A stretch of DNA of 64,000 bases, from the NCBI RefSeq assembly GCF_014489615.1, contig NZ_CP060825.1, positions 5,502,001-5,566,000 on the forward strand, written 5' to 3'. Source of the DNA: Streptomyces genisteinicus (GTDB lineage: Bacteria; Actinomycetota; Actinomycetes; Streptomycetales; Streptomycetaceae). Position 1 is the first letter of the stretch; every line of letters begins with the position of its first letter. The notes beneath the pieces are model-generated. The model was not told the DNA's origin and searched no databases. It worked only from the letters and a program-made list of their open reading frames with translations. Of this stretch, positions 37,911 to 47,183 are shown in pieces. Both the position numbers and the translations under genes were made by a program.

Positions 37911-39802
37911 CGTTCCCGCCGTGTCCGCGGCGCCTGAGGCGCCTGTGCAGCCTGTGGTGCGTGCTCCGCCTGTCGGGGCGCCGGGGGCGCCGGAGGTGCC
38001 GGCGCAGGTGCGGGCTCCTGGGCGGGCTCCCGTGCAGCTCCGGGGACCGGCTCGTCGGATGCCCGGCCCGTCCGCGCGGCCTGCCCCGTGCCCGTCGCCT
38101 CAGCGGCCGGCCCCGTGCCCGTCACGTCCGCTGCTCCGCCGGCCGACCCGGGGCCGTGTGCCGCCCCGGCCGTCCGCGGTGCCGCTCCGGACTCCGCCAG
38201 AGCCTCCGGCAGCACGACGGTGAACTCCGCGCCCCCGGCGGCGGCCTCCCCGGCCACCACGCTCCCGCCCTGCCGTTCGGCGAACCGGCGGACCAGGGCG
38301 AGCCCCAGTCCGCGCCTGCCGTGCGCCGGGGGCTCCTTGGTGGACCAGCCCTCGGCGAAGACCAGCTCACGCCGATCCTCGGGCACGCCGGGACCGCTGT
38401 CGGTGATCCGGACGTGCGCGGTGCGGCCGTCCGCCCACAGCGCGACCTCCACCGCCGCACGCGACGTCCCGGCGGCGGCGTCCAGCGCGTTGTCCACGAG
38501 GTTGCCGACGACCGTCACCAGCCCCCGCGGATCGACCAGCCGGTCGGGGAGCAGCGAGGAGGGCGCCATGCGCAGCGAGACGCCCCGCTCCGCCGCGACC
38601 GTGGCCTTGCCCACCAGCAGTGCGGCCAGCAGCGGGTCGTGGACCTTCTCGGTCACCTGCTCCGCGGTGGCCCGGTGCACGCCCACGACCTCGGTGACGT
38701 ACTCCATCGCGTCCTCGTGCATCTCCAGTTCGAGCAGGCCCAGCAGGGTGTGCATGCGGTTGGCGTGCTCGTGGTCCTGCGCGCGCAGGGCGTCGATCAG
38801 GCCACGCGTCGAGTCGAGCTCCCTGCCGAGCCGCTCCAGCTCCGTGCGGTCGCGCAGCGTCACGACCGCGCCGCCGTCGTCCGTCGGCATGCGGTTCGCG
38901 ACGAGGACGCGGCTGCCCCGCACGGTCAGCAGATCCTCCCCGGTGACCCGGCCCGCCAGCACGTCCGTCGTGCGGCCCGTGCCCGTCGCCTCCTCCAACG
39001 GGCGCCCCACGGCATCGGTTCCGACGGCCAGCAGCCGCTGCGCCTCGTCGTTGAGGAGCCTGATCCGGCCGCCGTGGTCGAGTGCCACCACGCCTTCCCG
39101 GATGCCGTGGAGCATGGCCTCCCGTTCGGCGAGCAGCGCGGAGATGTCGGAGAAGGCGAGGTCATGGGTGCGGCGCTGCAGCCGGCGGGAGATCAGGTAC
39201 GCGGCGAGCGCGCCGGCGGCCAGCGCCCCGCCGGCGTAGGCGAGCAGCCCGGGGATGGCCTCCAGCAGCCGGGCGCGGACGCTGTCGTACTCGATGCCGA
39301 CGGACACCGCGCCGACGATCCGGCCCTCGTCGTCCCGCAGCGGGACCTTGCCGCGGGCGGAGCGCCCGAGGGTGCCGTTGTCGATCTCCATCACGGCCCG
39401 CCCGGCCAGCGCGTCGCTGGGGTCGGTGGAGACGAGCCGTCCGATCTCGGCCGGCGAGGTGTGGGACCAGCGGACCCCCGCGGTGTTCATCACGACGACG
39501 TACTCGGCGCCGGTCGCCGCCCGGATCCGCTCGGCCTCGCGCTGCACCGCTCCGCCCGCGTCGGGCCGGGTGGCGGTCAGACCGTCCGCGAGCGCCGGTG
39601 AGGCGGTGGTCTGGGCGATGGCCAGCGCCCGCCGCATGGCCTGGTCGTCCAGCTGGTCGCTCAGCGGAGCCAGGAAGAGGCCGGTGGCCAGTGCGGTGAC
39701 TCCGGTCGCGACGGCCAGCTGCATCAGCAGGACCTGGGAGAAGACCCGCTGAGGCCAGCCGAACCGCCGTCGGCGGGCGGGGGCGGTCGGTACGGGGCTC
39801 AT
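37907..39802 (-). CDS. Sensor histidine kinase, CitA/DcuS family
   Basis: 631 aa. TM1 (VLLMQLAVATGVTALATGLF), an extracytoplasmic PAS/Cache-like sensor at about residues 45-190, TM2 (LLAYAGGALAAGALAAYLIS), a cytoplasmic PAS, then the DcuS-type phospho-acceptor RAQDHEHANRMHTLLGLLEL and an HATPase domain (VGNLVDNALDAA, GPGVPEDRRELVF, HGRRGLGLALVRRF). A tail of about 90 residues, Ala/Pro/Gly-rich, follows the ATPase; such a tail is not usual for this family. ATG start at 39802. Ligand unknown; C4-dicarboxylate, citrate or acetate-like compounds are plausible. Confidence 0.9.
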   Translation of the reverse strand: MSPVPTAPARRRRFGWPQRVFSQVLLMQLAVATGVTALATGLFLAPLSDQLDDQAMRRALAIAQTTASPALADGLTATRPDAGGAVQREAERIRAATGAEYVVVMNTAGVRWSHTSPAEIGRLVSTDPSDALAGRAVMEIDNGTLGRSARGKVPLRDDEGRIVGAVSVGIEYDSVRARLLEAIPGLLAYAGGALAAGALAAYLISRRLQRRTHDLAFSDISALLAEREAMLHGIREGVVALDHGGRIRLLNDEAQRLLAVGTDAVGRPLEEATGTGRTTDVLAGRVTGEDLLTVRGSRVLVANRMPTDDGGAVVTLRDRTELERLGRELDSTRGLIDALRAQDHEHANRMHTLLGLLELEMHEDAMEYVTEVVGVHRATAEQVTEKVHDPLLAALLVGKATVAAERGVSLRMAPSSLLPDRLVDPRGLVTVVGNLVDNALDAAAGTSRAAVEVALWADGRTAHVRITDSGPGVPEDRRELVFAEGWSTKEPPAHGRRGLGLALVRRFAERQGGSVVAGEAAAGGAEFTVVLPEALAESGAAPRTAGAAHGPGSAGGAADVTGTGPAAEATGTGQAARTGRASDEPVPGAAREPAQEPAPAPAPPAPPAPRQAEHAPQAAQAPQAPRTRRER

Positions 39803-40063
39803 GCCGGAAAACGGTAGACGGCGCCGTCCCCATTCAAAAACGCCCAGGTCACAGGGGATCGGCCGGCAGAGGAGCGCCGCGCGCCCCGCGCGTGCGGCCG
39901 GCCGTGCCACCGGCCGCCGCCACGGGGTCCGTGCCGCGCGCCTATCCTGGTGCGCCGGACGGCCCGGTGCCGGTCCGGGGCCCGGGGCCGCGTGGGCGTG
40001 CCCGGCGGGCCCGGACGCCCGTCCCGTCGCCAGCCGCCCGAATCGCCGTCGTGAGGTGCCGCA

Positions 40064-41182
40064 GTGAGCGCGAGCAGGTCCCCGATCCCCGTCGTCGTCC
40101 TCACCGGCTTCCTGGGATCGGGCAAGACCACGCTCCTCAACCACCTGCTGCGGCGCAACGGAGGCAACCGCATCGGGGTCGTCGTCAACGACTTCGGCGC
40201 CATCGAGATCGACGCCATGACGGTGGCCGGACAGGTCGGCTCGACGATCTCCCTCGGCAACGGCTGCCTGTGCTGCGCGGTCGACGCGTCGGAGCTGGAC
40301 GCCTACCTGGAGAAGCTCACGAGTCCCGCCGCCCGGATCGACGTCATCGTCGTGGAGGCGTCCGGCCTGGCCGAGCCCGAGGAACTGGTCCGCATGGTCC
40401 TCGCCAGTGAGAACCCCCGCATCGTCTACGGCGGGCTGGCCGAGGTCGTCGACGCGGTCGAGTTCGACGCCACCCGCAGCCGCCACCCCGGCATCGACCG
40501 GCACCTCGCCCTCGCCGACCTCGTGGTCCTCAACAAGACGGACCGGGCGCCGGCCGCCGACGTCGCACGGGTGCGCGAGGCCATCGCCGGGATCGCCCCC
40601 GGGACGCCGGTCGTGGAGACCGCGTACGGACGTATCGACCCCGGACTGCTCCTCGACCCGGCCGTGCGGCCGGAACGGGAGGAGAAGATCCGGCAGCTGT
40701 CGTTCGAAGACCTCCACGCGGACGCCTACGACGCCGAGCACGGCCACGAGGCGCATCTGCACGCCGCCTACGACAGCGTGTCGGCCGTCTCGCGGACGCC
40801 GCTGCACCCGCGGCGGCTGATGGCGTTCCTGGACACCCGGCCGGCCGGGCTCTACCGGATCAAGGGCTGGACCGACTTCGGCGCGGCCGATCCGCACCAC
40901 CGCTACGCCGTCCACGCGGTGGGGCGGTTCCTGCGCTTCCACCCCGAGCCGTGGCCGCCGGGAGAGGAACGGCTGACGCAGCTCGTGCTGATCGGCTCGG
41001 GCGTCGACGCGGACGCGCTGCGCGAGGAGGTCGCGGCGTGCGCGCTGAGCGGTCTGCCCGGTGACGTCCCGGACGAACGCAGCATGTGGGGCGTCCTGCG
41101 CTACGTCCACCGGGACGCGGACGAGCGGGAGGAGACCGCGGAGCCGGGCGAACCGGACGGCCACGGCCTCGGGGACGACTGA
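40064..41182 (+). CDS. CobW/COG0523-family GTPase (metallochaperone)
   Basis: 372 aa. Walker A TGFLGSGKTT at 14-23, the metal-binding C68-L-C-C motif (GNGCLCCAVD), VVLNKTDRA for guanine binding, and a CobW C-terminal domain. A histidine-rich loop (EHGHEAHLHAAY) could bind zinc. Substrates are commonly Zn, Co or Fe; the family member here is not specified. GTG start at 40064 with GAGGTGC as weak ribosome site. It stands between the kinase gene and the MITE; no Zur-type site recognised. Confidence 0.9.
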   Translation: MSASRSPIPVVVLTGFLGSGKTTLLNHLLRRNGGNRIGVVVNDFGAIEIDAMTVAGQVGSTISLGNGCLCCAVDASELDAYLEKLTSPAARIDVIVVEASGLAEPEELVRMVLASENPRIVYGGLAEVVDAVEFDATRSRHPGIDRHLALADLVVLNKTDRAPAADVARVREAIAGIAPGTPVVETAYGRIDPGLLLDPAVRPEREEKIRQLSFEDLHADAYDAEHGHEAHLHAAYDSVSAVSRTPLHPRRLMAFLDTRPAGLYRIKGWTDFGAADPHHRYAVHAVGRFLRFHPEPWPPGEERLTQLVLIGSGVDADALREEVAACALSGLPGDVPDERSMWGVLRYVHRDADEREETAEPGEPDGHGLGDD

Positions 41183-41239
41183 CCCGGGACGTCATCGGGG
41201 GCGGGTGCGGCGCACCCGCCCCCGGTGACGTGCGCGGGG

Positions 41240-41420
41240 CTAGGGCGTGTTGCGAAAGTCCCTCCTGGCCCGCGACGCCTGGCACGCACGCTCGCTGCGT
41301 TGTCGGAGTCATCCGAGTACGCCCGGTACGAGGATGATCCTCCGCCTTGCGATCGCACGCACCAGACGCCGCAGGCCCCGCCCTTCGGGCGGACGGAGCC
41401 ACTTTCGCAACACGCCCTAG
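41240..41420. mobile_element. MITE-like element with perfect 20-bp terminal inverted repeats
   Basis: 181 bp. Ends are CTAGGGCGTGTTGCGAAAGT and its exact complement. The interior also folds as an imperfect inverted repeat (for example TCATCC near 41310 against GGATGA near 41333), giving a long hairpin. No ORF. It lies between the cobW-type gene and parC, and its right end contains the parC stop codon (TAG, 41417-41419). Confidence 0.75.
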
Positions 41421-43867
41421 CCGAGAGGGCCCGCCAGCACCGCGACGGGCGACGTCAGCGGAGTGCCCGACCCGTCCCGGCGGGGGTCGACCGCGGGCAG
41501 CTCCGCCGGGGCGCCGTTCTTCTGCGCGGCGCGCGCCGGGACCGGGCCGGCCCAGGCGAACACCAGCATGTCCTCGCCCTTGAGGAACCGCTGGCAGCGC
41601 ACACCGCCGGTGGCGCGGCCCTTGCGCGGGTACTGGTCGAACGGGGTCAGCTTGGCCGTCGTGTGCGCGTCGTCGAGCGTGCCCTGGGAGCCCGCCACGG
41701 TGAACACCACGGCGTCGGCCGCCGGATCGACGGCGGTGAACGAGAGCACCTCCGCGCCCTCCGCCAGCTTGACGCCCGCCATGCCGCCCGCGGCACGGCC
41801 CTGCGGCCGCACCTGGGCGGCGGGGTAGCGCAGCAGCTGGGCGTCGGACGTGATGAAGACCAGGTCCTCCTCGCCCGTGCGCAGTTCCGAACCGCCGACG
41901 ATCCGGTCCCCGTCCCTGAGAGCGAAGACCTCCAACTCGTCCTTGTTCGACGGATAGTCGGGGACCACGCGCTTCACGACGCCCTGGAGGGTGCCGAGCG
42001 CGAGCCCGGGAGAGGACTCGTCCAGGGTCGTGAGGCAGACGACGGACTCGTCGGCGTCCAGCGAGAGGAACTCGGCGAGCGGCGCGCCGCCCGCGAGGTT
42101 CGGTTCGGAGGCCGTGTCGGGGAGCTGCGGCAGGTCGATCACCGCGATGCGCAGCAGCCGGCCCGCCGAGGTCACCGCACCCACCTCACCGCGCTGCGTG
42201 CCGAGCACCGCGGAGACGATCACGTCGTGCTTGGTGCGCCGGCCGCCCTGCTCGGGCAGCGGCTCGCCGGTCGCCGTCCGGGCCAGCAGCCCGGTCGACG
42301 ACAGCAGCACCCGGCACGGGTCGTCTGCGACCTGGAGCGTGGCGGCGGGGGCTGGGGTGCCGGCCGACTCCAGCAGGACCGTCCTGCGCGGGGTGCCGAA
42401 CTTCTTCGCCACCGAGGCCAGTTCGGAGGAGACCAGCTTGCGCAGCTCGGCGTCGGACTCCAGGATGCCGGTCAGCTCGTCGATCTCGCCGTTGAGCCGG
42501 TCGCGCTCGCTCTCCAGCTCGATCCGGTCGAACTTCGTCAGCCGGCGCAGCGGGGTGTCGAGGATGTACTGCGTCTGGACCTCGCTCAGCGAGAAGTGCC
42601 CGATCAGGCGCTCCTTGGCCTGGGCCGAGTTCTCGCTGGAGCGGATCAGACGGATGACCTCGTCGATGTCGAGCAGCGCGACGAGCAGCCCCTCGACCAG
42701 ATGCAGCCGGTCGCGGCGCTTGGTGCGGCGGAACTCGCTGCGCCTGCGGACCACTTCGAAGCGGTGGTCGAGGTAGACCTCGAGCAGCTCCTTGAGACCG
42801 AGGGTCAGCGGCTGCCCGTCGACCAGGGCGACGTTGTTGATGCCGAAGGACTCCTCCATCGGCGTCAGCTTGTACAGCTGCTCCAGCACGGCCTCGGGGA
42901 TGAAGCCGTTCTTGATCTCGATGACCAGGCGCAGCCCGTGCTGGCGGTCGGTGAGGTCCTTGACGTCCGCGATGCCCTGGAGCTTCTTCGAGCCGACCAG
43001 GTCCTTGATCTTCGCGATGACCTTCTCCGGGCCGACCGTGAAGGGGAGTTCGGTGACGACCAGGCCCTTGCGGCGGGCCGTCACCGTCTCCACGGAGACC
43101 GTGGCGCGGATCTTGAAGGTGCCGCGGCCCGTCTCGTACGCGTCCCGGATGCCGCCGAGGCCCACGATCCGGCCGCCGGTGGGCAGGTCCGGGCCGGGGA
43201 CGTGGCGCATCAGCGTCTCGAGGTCGGCGTTCGGGTGGCGGATGAGATGGCGGGCCGCCGCGACTACCTCGCCGAGGTTGTGCGGAGGCATGTTGGTCGC
43301 CATGCCGACCGCGATGCCGGCCGCGCCGTTGACCAGCAGGTTGGGGTAGGCGGCGGGGAGCGCGACGGGCTCGCGCTCCTGACCGTCGTAGTTGGACTGG
43401 AAGTCGACCGTGTCCTCGTCGATCGACTCCGTCATCAGACTCGTGGCGTCGGCCATCCGGCACTCGGTGTACCGCATCGCGGCCGGCGGGTCGTCGTTGC
43501 CCAGCGAACCGAAGTTGCCGTGGCCGTCGACGAGGGGGAGGCGCATCGAGAAGGGCTGCGCCATGCGCACCAGCGCGTCGTAGATCGACGCGTCGCCGTG
43601 CGGGTGGAGCTTGCCCATGACCTCGCCCACGACACGGGCGCACTTCACGTAGCCGCGGTCGGGGCGCAGGCCCATCTCGTTCATCTGGTAGACGATGCGG
43701 CGGTGCACCGGCTTCATGCCGTCCCGGGCGTCGGGCAGGGCACGGGAGTAGATCACCGAGTACGCGTACTCGAGGAAGGAGCCCTGCATTTCGTCCACGA
43801 CGTCGATGTCGAGGATCTTCTCCTCGAACTCCTCCGGCGGTGGGGTCTTCGTGCTGCGGCGGGCCAT
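41417..43867 (-). CDS. parC: DNA topoisomerase IV subunit A (ParC)
   Basis: 816 aa from the ATG at 43867; the reading frame upstream has no family match. Catalytic Tyr133 in AAMRYTECRMA, QRDR segment HPHGDASIYDALVRMAQ, and YDGQEREPVALPAAYPNLLV in the breakage-reunion domain. The C-terminal wrapping domain has GyrA/ParC beta-pinwheel repeats. The serine normally found at the quinolone-sensitivity position is alanine here (GDAS), as in several actinobacteria. Partner of ParE in the same window. The last stop codon is provided by the MITE terminus. Confidence 0.93.
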   Translation of the reverse strand: MARRSTKTPPPEEFEEKILDIDVVDEMQGSFLEYAYSVIYSRALPDARDGMKPVHRRIVYQMNEMGLRPDRGYVKCARVVGEVMGKLHPHGDASIYDALVRMAQPFSMRLPLVDGHGNFGSLGNDDPPAAMRYTECRMADATSLMTESIDEDTVDFQSNYDGQEREPVALPAAYPNLLVNGAAGIAVGMATNMPPHNLGEVVAAARHLIRHPNADLETLMRHVPGPDLPTGGRIVGLGGIRDAYETGRGTFKIRATVSVETVTARRKGLVVTELPFTVGPEKVIAKIKDLVGSKKLQGIADVKDLTDRQHGLRLVIEIKNGFIPEAVLEQLYKLTPMEESFGINNVALVDGQPLTLGLKELLEVYLDHRFEVVRRRSEFRRTKRRDRLHLVEGLLVALLDIDEVIRLIRSSENSAQAKERLIGHFSLSEVQTQYILDTPLRRLTKFDRIELESERDRLNGEIDELTGILESDAELRKLVSSELASVAKKFGTPRRTVLLESAGTPAPAATLQVADDPCRVLLSSTGLLARTATGEPLPEQGGRRTKHDVIVSAVLGTQRGEVGAVTSAGRLLRIAVIDLPQLPDTASEPNLAGGAPLAEFLSLDADESVVCLTTLDESSPGLALGTLQGVVKRVVPDYPSNKDELEVFALRDGDRIVGGSELRTGEEDLVFITSDAQLLRYPAAQVRPQGRAAGGMAGVKLAEGAEVLSFTAVDPAADAVVFTVAGSQGTLDDAHTTAKLTPFDQYPRKGRATGGVRCQRFLKGEDMLVFAWAGPVPARAAQKNGAPAELPAVDPRRDGSGTPLTSPVAVLAGPLG

Positions 43868-44048
43868 CGCGGCGGCTGCTCCTTCACGTACCAGTCTGGA
43901 TCCGACGCACACCATTGTGGACCGTCCCACCGACAGCACCGACGCGACCCGGAAGAGGGACGTGGTGCGCGGGCGGGAACTTCGCCAGGCCCCGGTGCGC
44001 TTGCATAGGGTGGCAGGACTCTTTCACATCGCGATCGAAGGGACGTAC

Positions 44049-45389
44049 ATGCCCATGGGTCACACGGCCACAGGCCAGGCCGGCTCCGGCGGCCTGACAG
44101 CGACCGAGCACCGCCTGGCCAACGGCCTGCGCGTGGTGCTCTCCGAGGACCACCTGACCCCCGTCGCCGCGGTGTGCCTCTGGTACGACGTGGGCTCCCG
44201 CCACGAGGTCGAGGGCCGCACCGGCCTCGCGCACCTCTTCGAGCACCTGATGTTCCAGGGCTCCGCGCAGGTGAAGGGCAACGGCCACTTCGAACTCGTC
44301 CAGGGCGCGGGCGGCTCGCTGAACGGCACCACCAGCTTCGAGCGGACCAACTACTTCGAGACCATGCCGACGCACCAGCTGGAGCTCGCGCTCTGGCTGG
44401 AGGCCGACCGCATGGGCTCCCTGCTCGCCGCCCTCGACGACGAGTCCATGGAGAACCAGCGCGACGTCGTGAAGAACGAGCGCCGCCAGCGCTACGACAA
44501 CGTGCCCTACGGCACGGCCTTCGAGAAGCTCACCGCCCTCGCCTACCCGGAGGGCCACCCGTACCACCACACGCCGATCGGCTCCATGGCCGACCTCGAC
44601 GCCGCCACCCTCGAGGACGCCCGGGCCTTCTTCCGCACCTACTACGCCCCGAACAACGCGGTGCTCTCGGTCGTCGGCGACATCGACCCCGAGGAGACCC
44701 TCGCCTGGATCGAGAAGTACTTCGGCTCGATCCCCTCGCACGACGGCAAGCAGCCGCCGCGCGACGGCACCCTCCCCGACACCATCGGCAGCCAGCTGCG
44801 CGAGGAGGTCGTCGAGGAGGTGCCCGCCCGCGCCCTGATGGCCGCCTACCGGCTGCCGCACGACGGCACCCGCGAGTGCGACGCCGCCGACCTGGCGCTC
44901 ACCGTCCTCGGCGGCGGGGAGTCCTCCCGGCTGCACAACCGCCTGGTGCGCCGCGACCAGACGGCCGTCGCCGCGGGCTTCGGGCTGCTGCGCCTGGCCG
45001 GGGCGCCGTCGCTCGGCTGGCTGGACGTCAAGACGTCGGGCGGCGTCGAGGTCCCGCGGATCGAGGCCGCCGTCGACGAGGAACTGGCCCGCTTCGCGGC
45101 CGAGGGGCCCACTCCGGAGGAGATGGAGCGCGCCCAGGCCCAGCTGGAGCGGGAGTGGCTGGACCGGCTGGGCACCGTCGCGGGCCGCGCCGACGAACTC
45201 TGCCGCTACGCGGTGCTGTTCGGCGACCCGCAGCTGGCGCTGACCGCGGTGCAGCGCGTCCTCGACGTCACCGCCGAGGAGGTGCAGGCCGTCGCCAAGG
45301 CGAGGCTGCACCCCGACAACAGGGCCGTGCTGGTCTACGAACCGGTCACCGCCGACGAGAACGACGACACCGAGGGGGCGGACCAGTGA
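44049..45389 (+). CDS. M16-family zinc metallopeptidase, catalytic subunit
   Basis: 446 aa. Inverted zinc motif H62-L-F-E-H66 (GLAHLFEHLMFQG) and third ligand E144 (VVKNERRQRYDN), so it should be active. The two-lobe M16 fold is complete. Start ATG at 44049 after GAAGGGA. The stop overlaps the next gene by 4 bp, so the pair is coupled; together they look like a bacterial processing-peptidase-type heterodimer. Probably degrades peptides in cytoplasm. Confidence 0.92.
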   Translation: MPMGHTATGQAGSGGLTATEHRLANGLRVVLSEDHLTPVAAVCLWYDVGSRHEVEGRTGLAHLFEHLMFQGSAQVKGNGHFELVQGAGGSLNGTTSFERTNYFETMPTHQLELALWLEADRMGSLLAALDDESMENQRDVVKNERRQRYDNVPYGTAFEKLTALAYPEGHPYHHTPIGSMADLDAATLEDARAFFRTYYAPNNAVLSVVGDIDPEETLAWIEKYFGSIPSHDGKQPPRDGTLPDTIGSQLREEVVEEVPARALMAAYRLPHDGTRECDAADLALTVLGGGESSRLHNRLVRRDQTAVAAGFGLLRLAGAPSLGWLDVKTSGGVEVPRIEAAVDEELARFAAEGPTPEEMERAQAQLEREWLDRLGTVAGRADELCRYAVLFGDPQLALTAVQRVLDVTAEEVQAVAKARLHPDNRAVLVYEPVTADENDDTEGADQ

Positions 45390-46774
45390 GCGACGCGGCC
45401 GTGACCATGCAGTTCCACCCGCAGCCGACCGCCGGTACGGCCCGCCCCTGGGCGTTCCCCGCCCCCGAGCGCTCCACCCTGGACAACGGGCTCACCGTGC
45501 TGCGCTGCGACCGTCCCGGCCAGCAGGTCGTCGCGGTGGAGGTACTGCTCGACGCTCCGCTCGACGCCGAGCCGGCGGGCCTCGACGGCGTCGCCACGAT
45601 CATGGCGCGCGCCTTCTCCGAGGGCACCGACAAGCACAGTGCCGAGGACTTCGCCGCCGAACTGGAGCGCTGCGGAGCCACCCTGGACGCGATGGCGGAC
45701 CACGCCGGTGTCCGGGTCTCCCTGGAGGTCCCGGCGTCGCGTCTGCCGAAGGCGCTCGGTCTGCTCGCCGACGCGCTGCGCGCCCCGGCCTTCGACGACG
45801 GCGAGGTCGGCCGGCTGGTGCGCAACCGCCTCGACGAGATCCCGCACGAGATGGCCAACCCCGCCCGCCGCGCGGCCAAGCAGCTCTCGGCCGAGCTGTT
45901 CCCCTCCACCCTGCGGGTCTCGCGTCCGCGTCAGGGGACCGAGGAGACCGTGTCGCGGATCGACTCCGCGGCCGTGCGCGCCTTCTACGAGGCCCACGTC
46001 CGTCCGGCCACGGCGACCTGCGTGATCGTCGGCGACCTCGCGGACACCGACGTGCATGCCGTCCTCGCGGAGAGCCTCGGCGCGTGGACGGGCGACAAGG
46101 CGGATCCGCGCCCGGTCCCGCCGGTGACCGCGGACGACACCGGCCGCGTGGTCATCGTGGACCGTCCGGGGGCGGTCCAGACCCAGCTGCTCATCGGGCG
46201 CGTCGGGCCGGACCGCCACGACAGCGTCTGGCCGGCCCAGGTGCTCGGCTCCTACTGCCTCGGCGGCACGCTGACGTCCCGTCTGGACCGCGTGCTGCGC
46301 GAGGAGAAGGGGTACACCTACGGCGTGCGCGCCTTCGGGCAGGTGCTGCTGTCGGCGCCCGACGGGTCGGGTGCCGCGATGCTCGCCATCAGCGGTTCGG
46401 TCGACACGCCCAACACCGGCCCGGCGCTGGACGACCTGTGGAAGGTGCTCCGCACCCTGGCGGCCGAGGGGCTGACCGACGCCGAGCGCGATGTGGCCGT
46501 GCAGAACCTCGTCGGCGTCGCCCCGCTGAAGTTCGAGACGGCCGCCTCCGTAGCGGCGACGCTGGCGGACCAGGTGGAGCAGCACCTTCCGGACGACTAC
46601 CAGGCGCAGTTGTACGCACGGCTCGCCGCCACGGGCACCGTGGAGGCGACGGCCGCCGCGGTCAGCGCCTTCCCGGTCGACCGCCTGGTGACGATCCTGG
46701 TCGGCGACGCCTCGAAGATCGCCGAGCCGGTCAAGGCGCTGGGCATCGGCGAGGTGAGCGTCGTCACCGGCTGA
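45386..46774 (+). CDS. M16-family peptidase homologue without zinc motif
   Basis: 462 aa. Same fold as the preceding protein (STLDNGLTVLRCDRPGQQ, VATIMARAFSEGTDKHSAED, LGGTLTSRLDRVLREEKGYT, YGVRAFGQ), but at the HxxEH position it has MARAF, so it should not bind zinc. By analogy with mitochondrial MPP-alpha it may present substrates or stabilise the catalytic partner. GTG start within the previous stop (GTGA). Confidence 0.9.
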   Translation: MSDAAVTMQFHPQPTAGTARPWAFPAPERSTLDNGLTVLRCDRPGQQVVAVEVLLDAPLDAEPAGLDGVATIMARAFSEGTDKHSAEDFAAELERCGATLDAMADHAGVRVSLEVPASRLPKALGLLADALRAPAFDDGEVGRLVRNRLDEIPHEMANPARRAAKQLSAELFPSTLRVSRPRQGTEETVSRIDSAAVRAFYEAHVRPATATCVIVGDLADTDVHAVLAESLGAWTGDKADPRPVPPVTADDTGRVVIVDRPGAVQTQLLIGRVGPDRHDSVWPAQVLGSYCLGGTLTSRLDRVLREEKGYTYGVRAFGQVLLSAPDGSGAAMLAISGSVDTPNTGPALDDLWKVLRTLAAEGLTDAERDVAVQNLVGVAPLKFETAASVAATLADQVEQHLPDDYQAQLYARLAATGTVEATAAAVSAFPVDRLVTILVGDASKIAEPVKALGIGEVSVVTG

Positions 46775-46825
46775 CACACGGCCCCACCAGGGGCGAAAGC
46801 CCCGAAAGCGGTGAAGCGGTATCAA

Positions 46826-46859
46826 GGGGTCCCGGCGTCGCGCGTGATGCCGGGACCCC
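46826..46859 (+). terminator. Terminator after the M16 pair
   Basis: An 11-bp stem (GGGGTCCCGGC and complement) with a 12-nt loop, followed by a TCCTTTCC stretch. Confidence 0.75.
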
Positions 46860-47019
46860 CTCCTTTCCCCTCCCTTGTCCCGTTTGGGGCGAGTGTCCTT
46901 CTCTGTCCTGTGGCATGCGCGACAAAACAGCCGTTCCGTTTGGAGATCGACAGGCCGCCTGCCTAGCGTCGATCCGGCTGTTCGCCGAGACCTGCCGCGC
47001 CCGCGGCATCGGACAGTCA

Positions 47020-47160
47020 TCGCCGAGTCCCCGTCAGGCGCGAGCCTGGGGAGCCGGGGACCCACTCAGTCCCTGGGGTGAATCGGGTGCCTTCGTCCGC
47101 GGAGGTTCCCGTAGGAGACCTTCCTGCTCCGAACCCGTCAGCTAACCCGGTAGGCGAGAA
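47020..47160 (+). ncRNA. c-di-AMP (ydaO/yuaA) riboswitch
   Basis: In order: CGCCGAGTCCCCGTC, GAGCCGGGGACCCA, TGGGGTGAATCGG, CGTAGGAGACC, GAACCCGTCAGCTAACCCGG and TAGGCGAGAAGG, the conserved blocks of this class in actinobacteria. It ends just before the ribosome site GGAAGGAAAGG of an M23 cell-wall hydrolase gene. In this class c-di-AMP usually lowers expression. Exact ends are approximate. Confidence 0.9.
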
Positions 47161-47183
47161 GGAAGGAAAGGACCAGCCTCTTC

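Larger units (their letters stand above)
46775..47183. other. Region between the M16 pair and the M23 peptidase gene
   Basis: Holds a terminator and a c-di-AMP riboswitch leader. No protein gene recognised. Confidence 0.7.

Noticed and set aside
41183..41240. tRNA or other RNA gene near the MITE
   Set aside because: No cloverleaf or CCA-adjacent acceptor stem; the structure is explained by the terminal inverted repeats.
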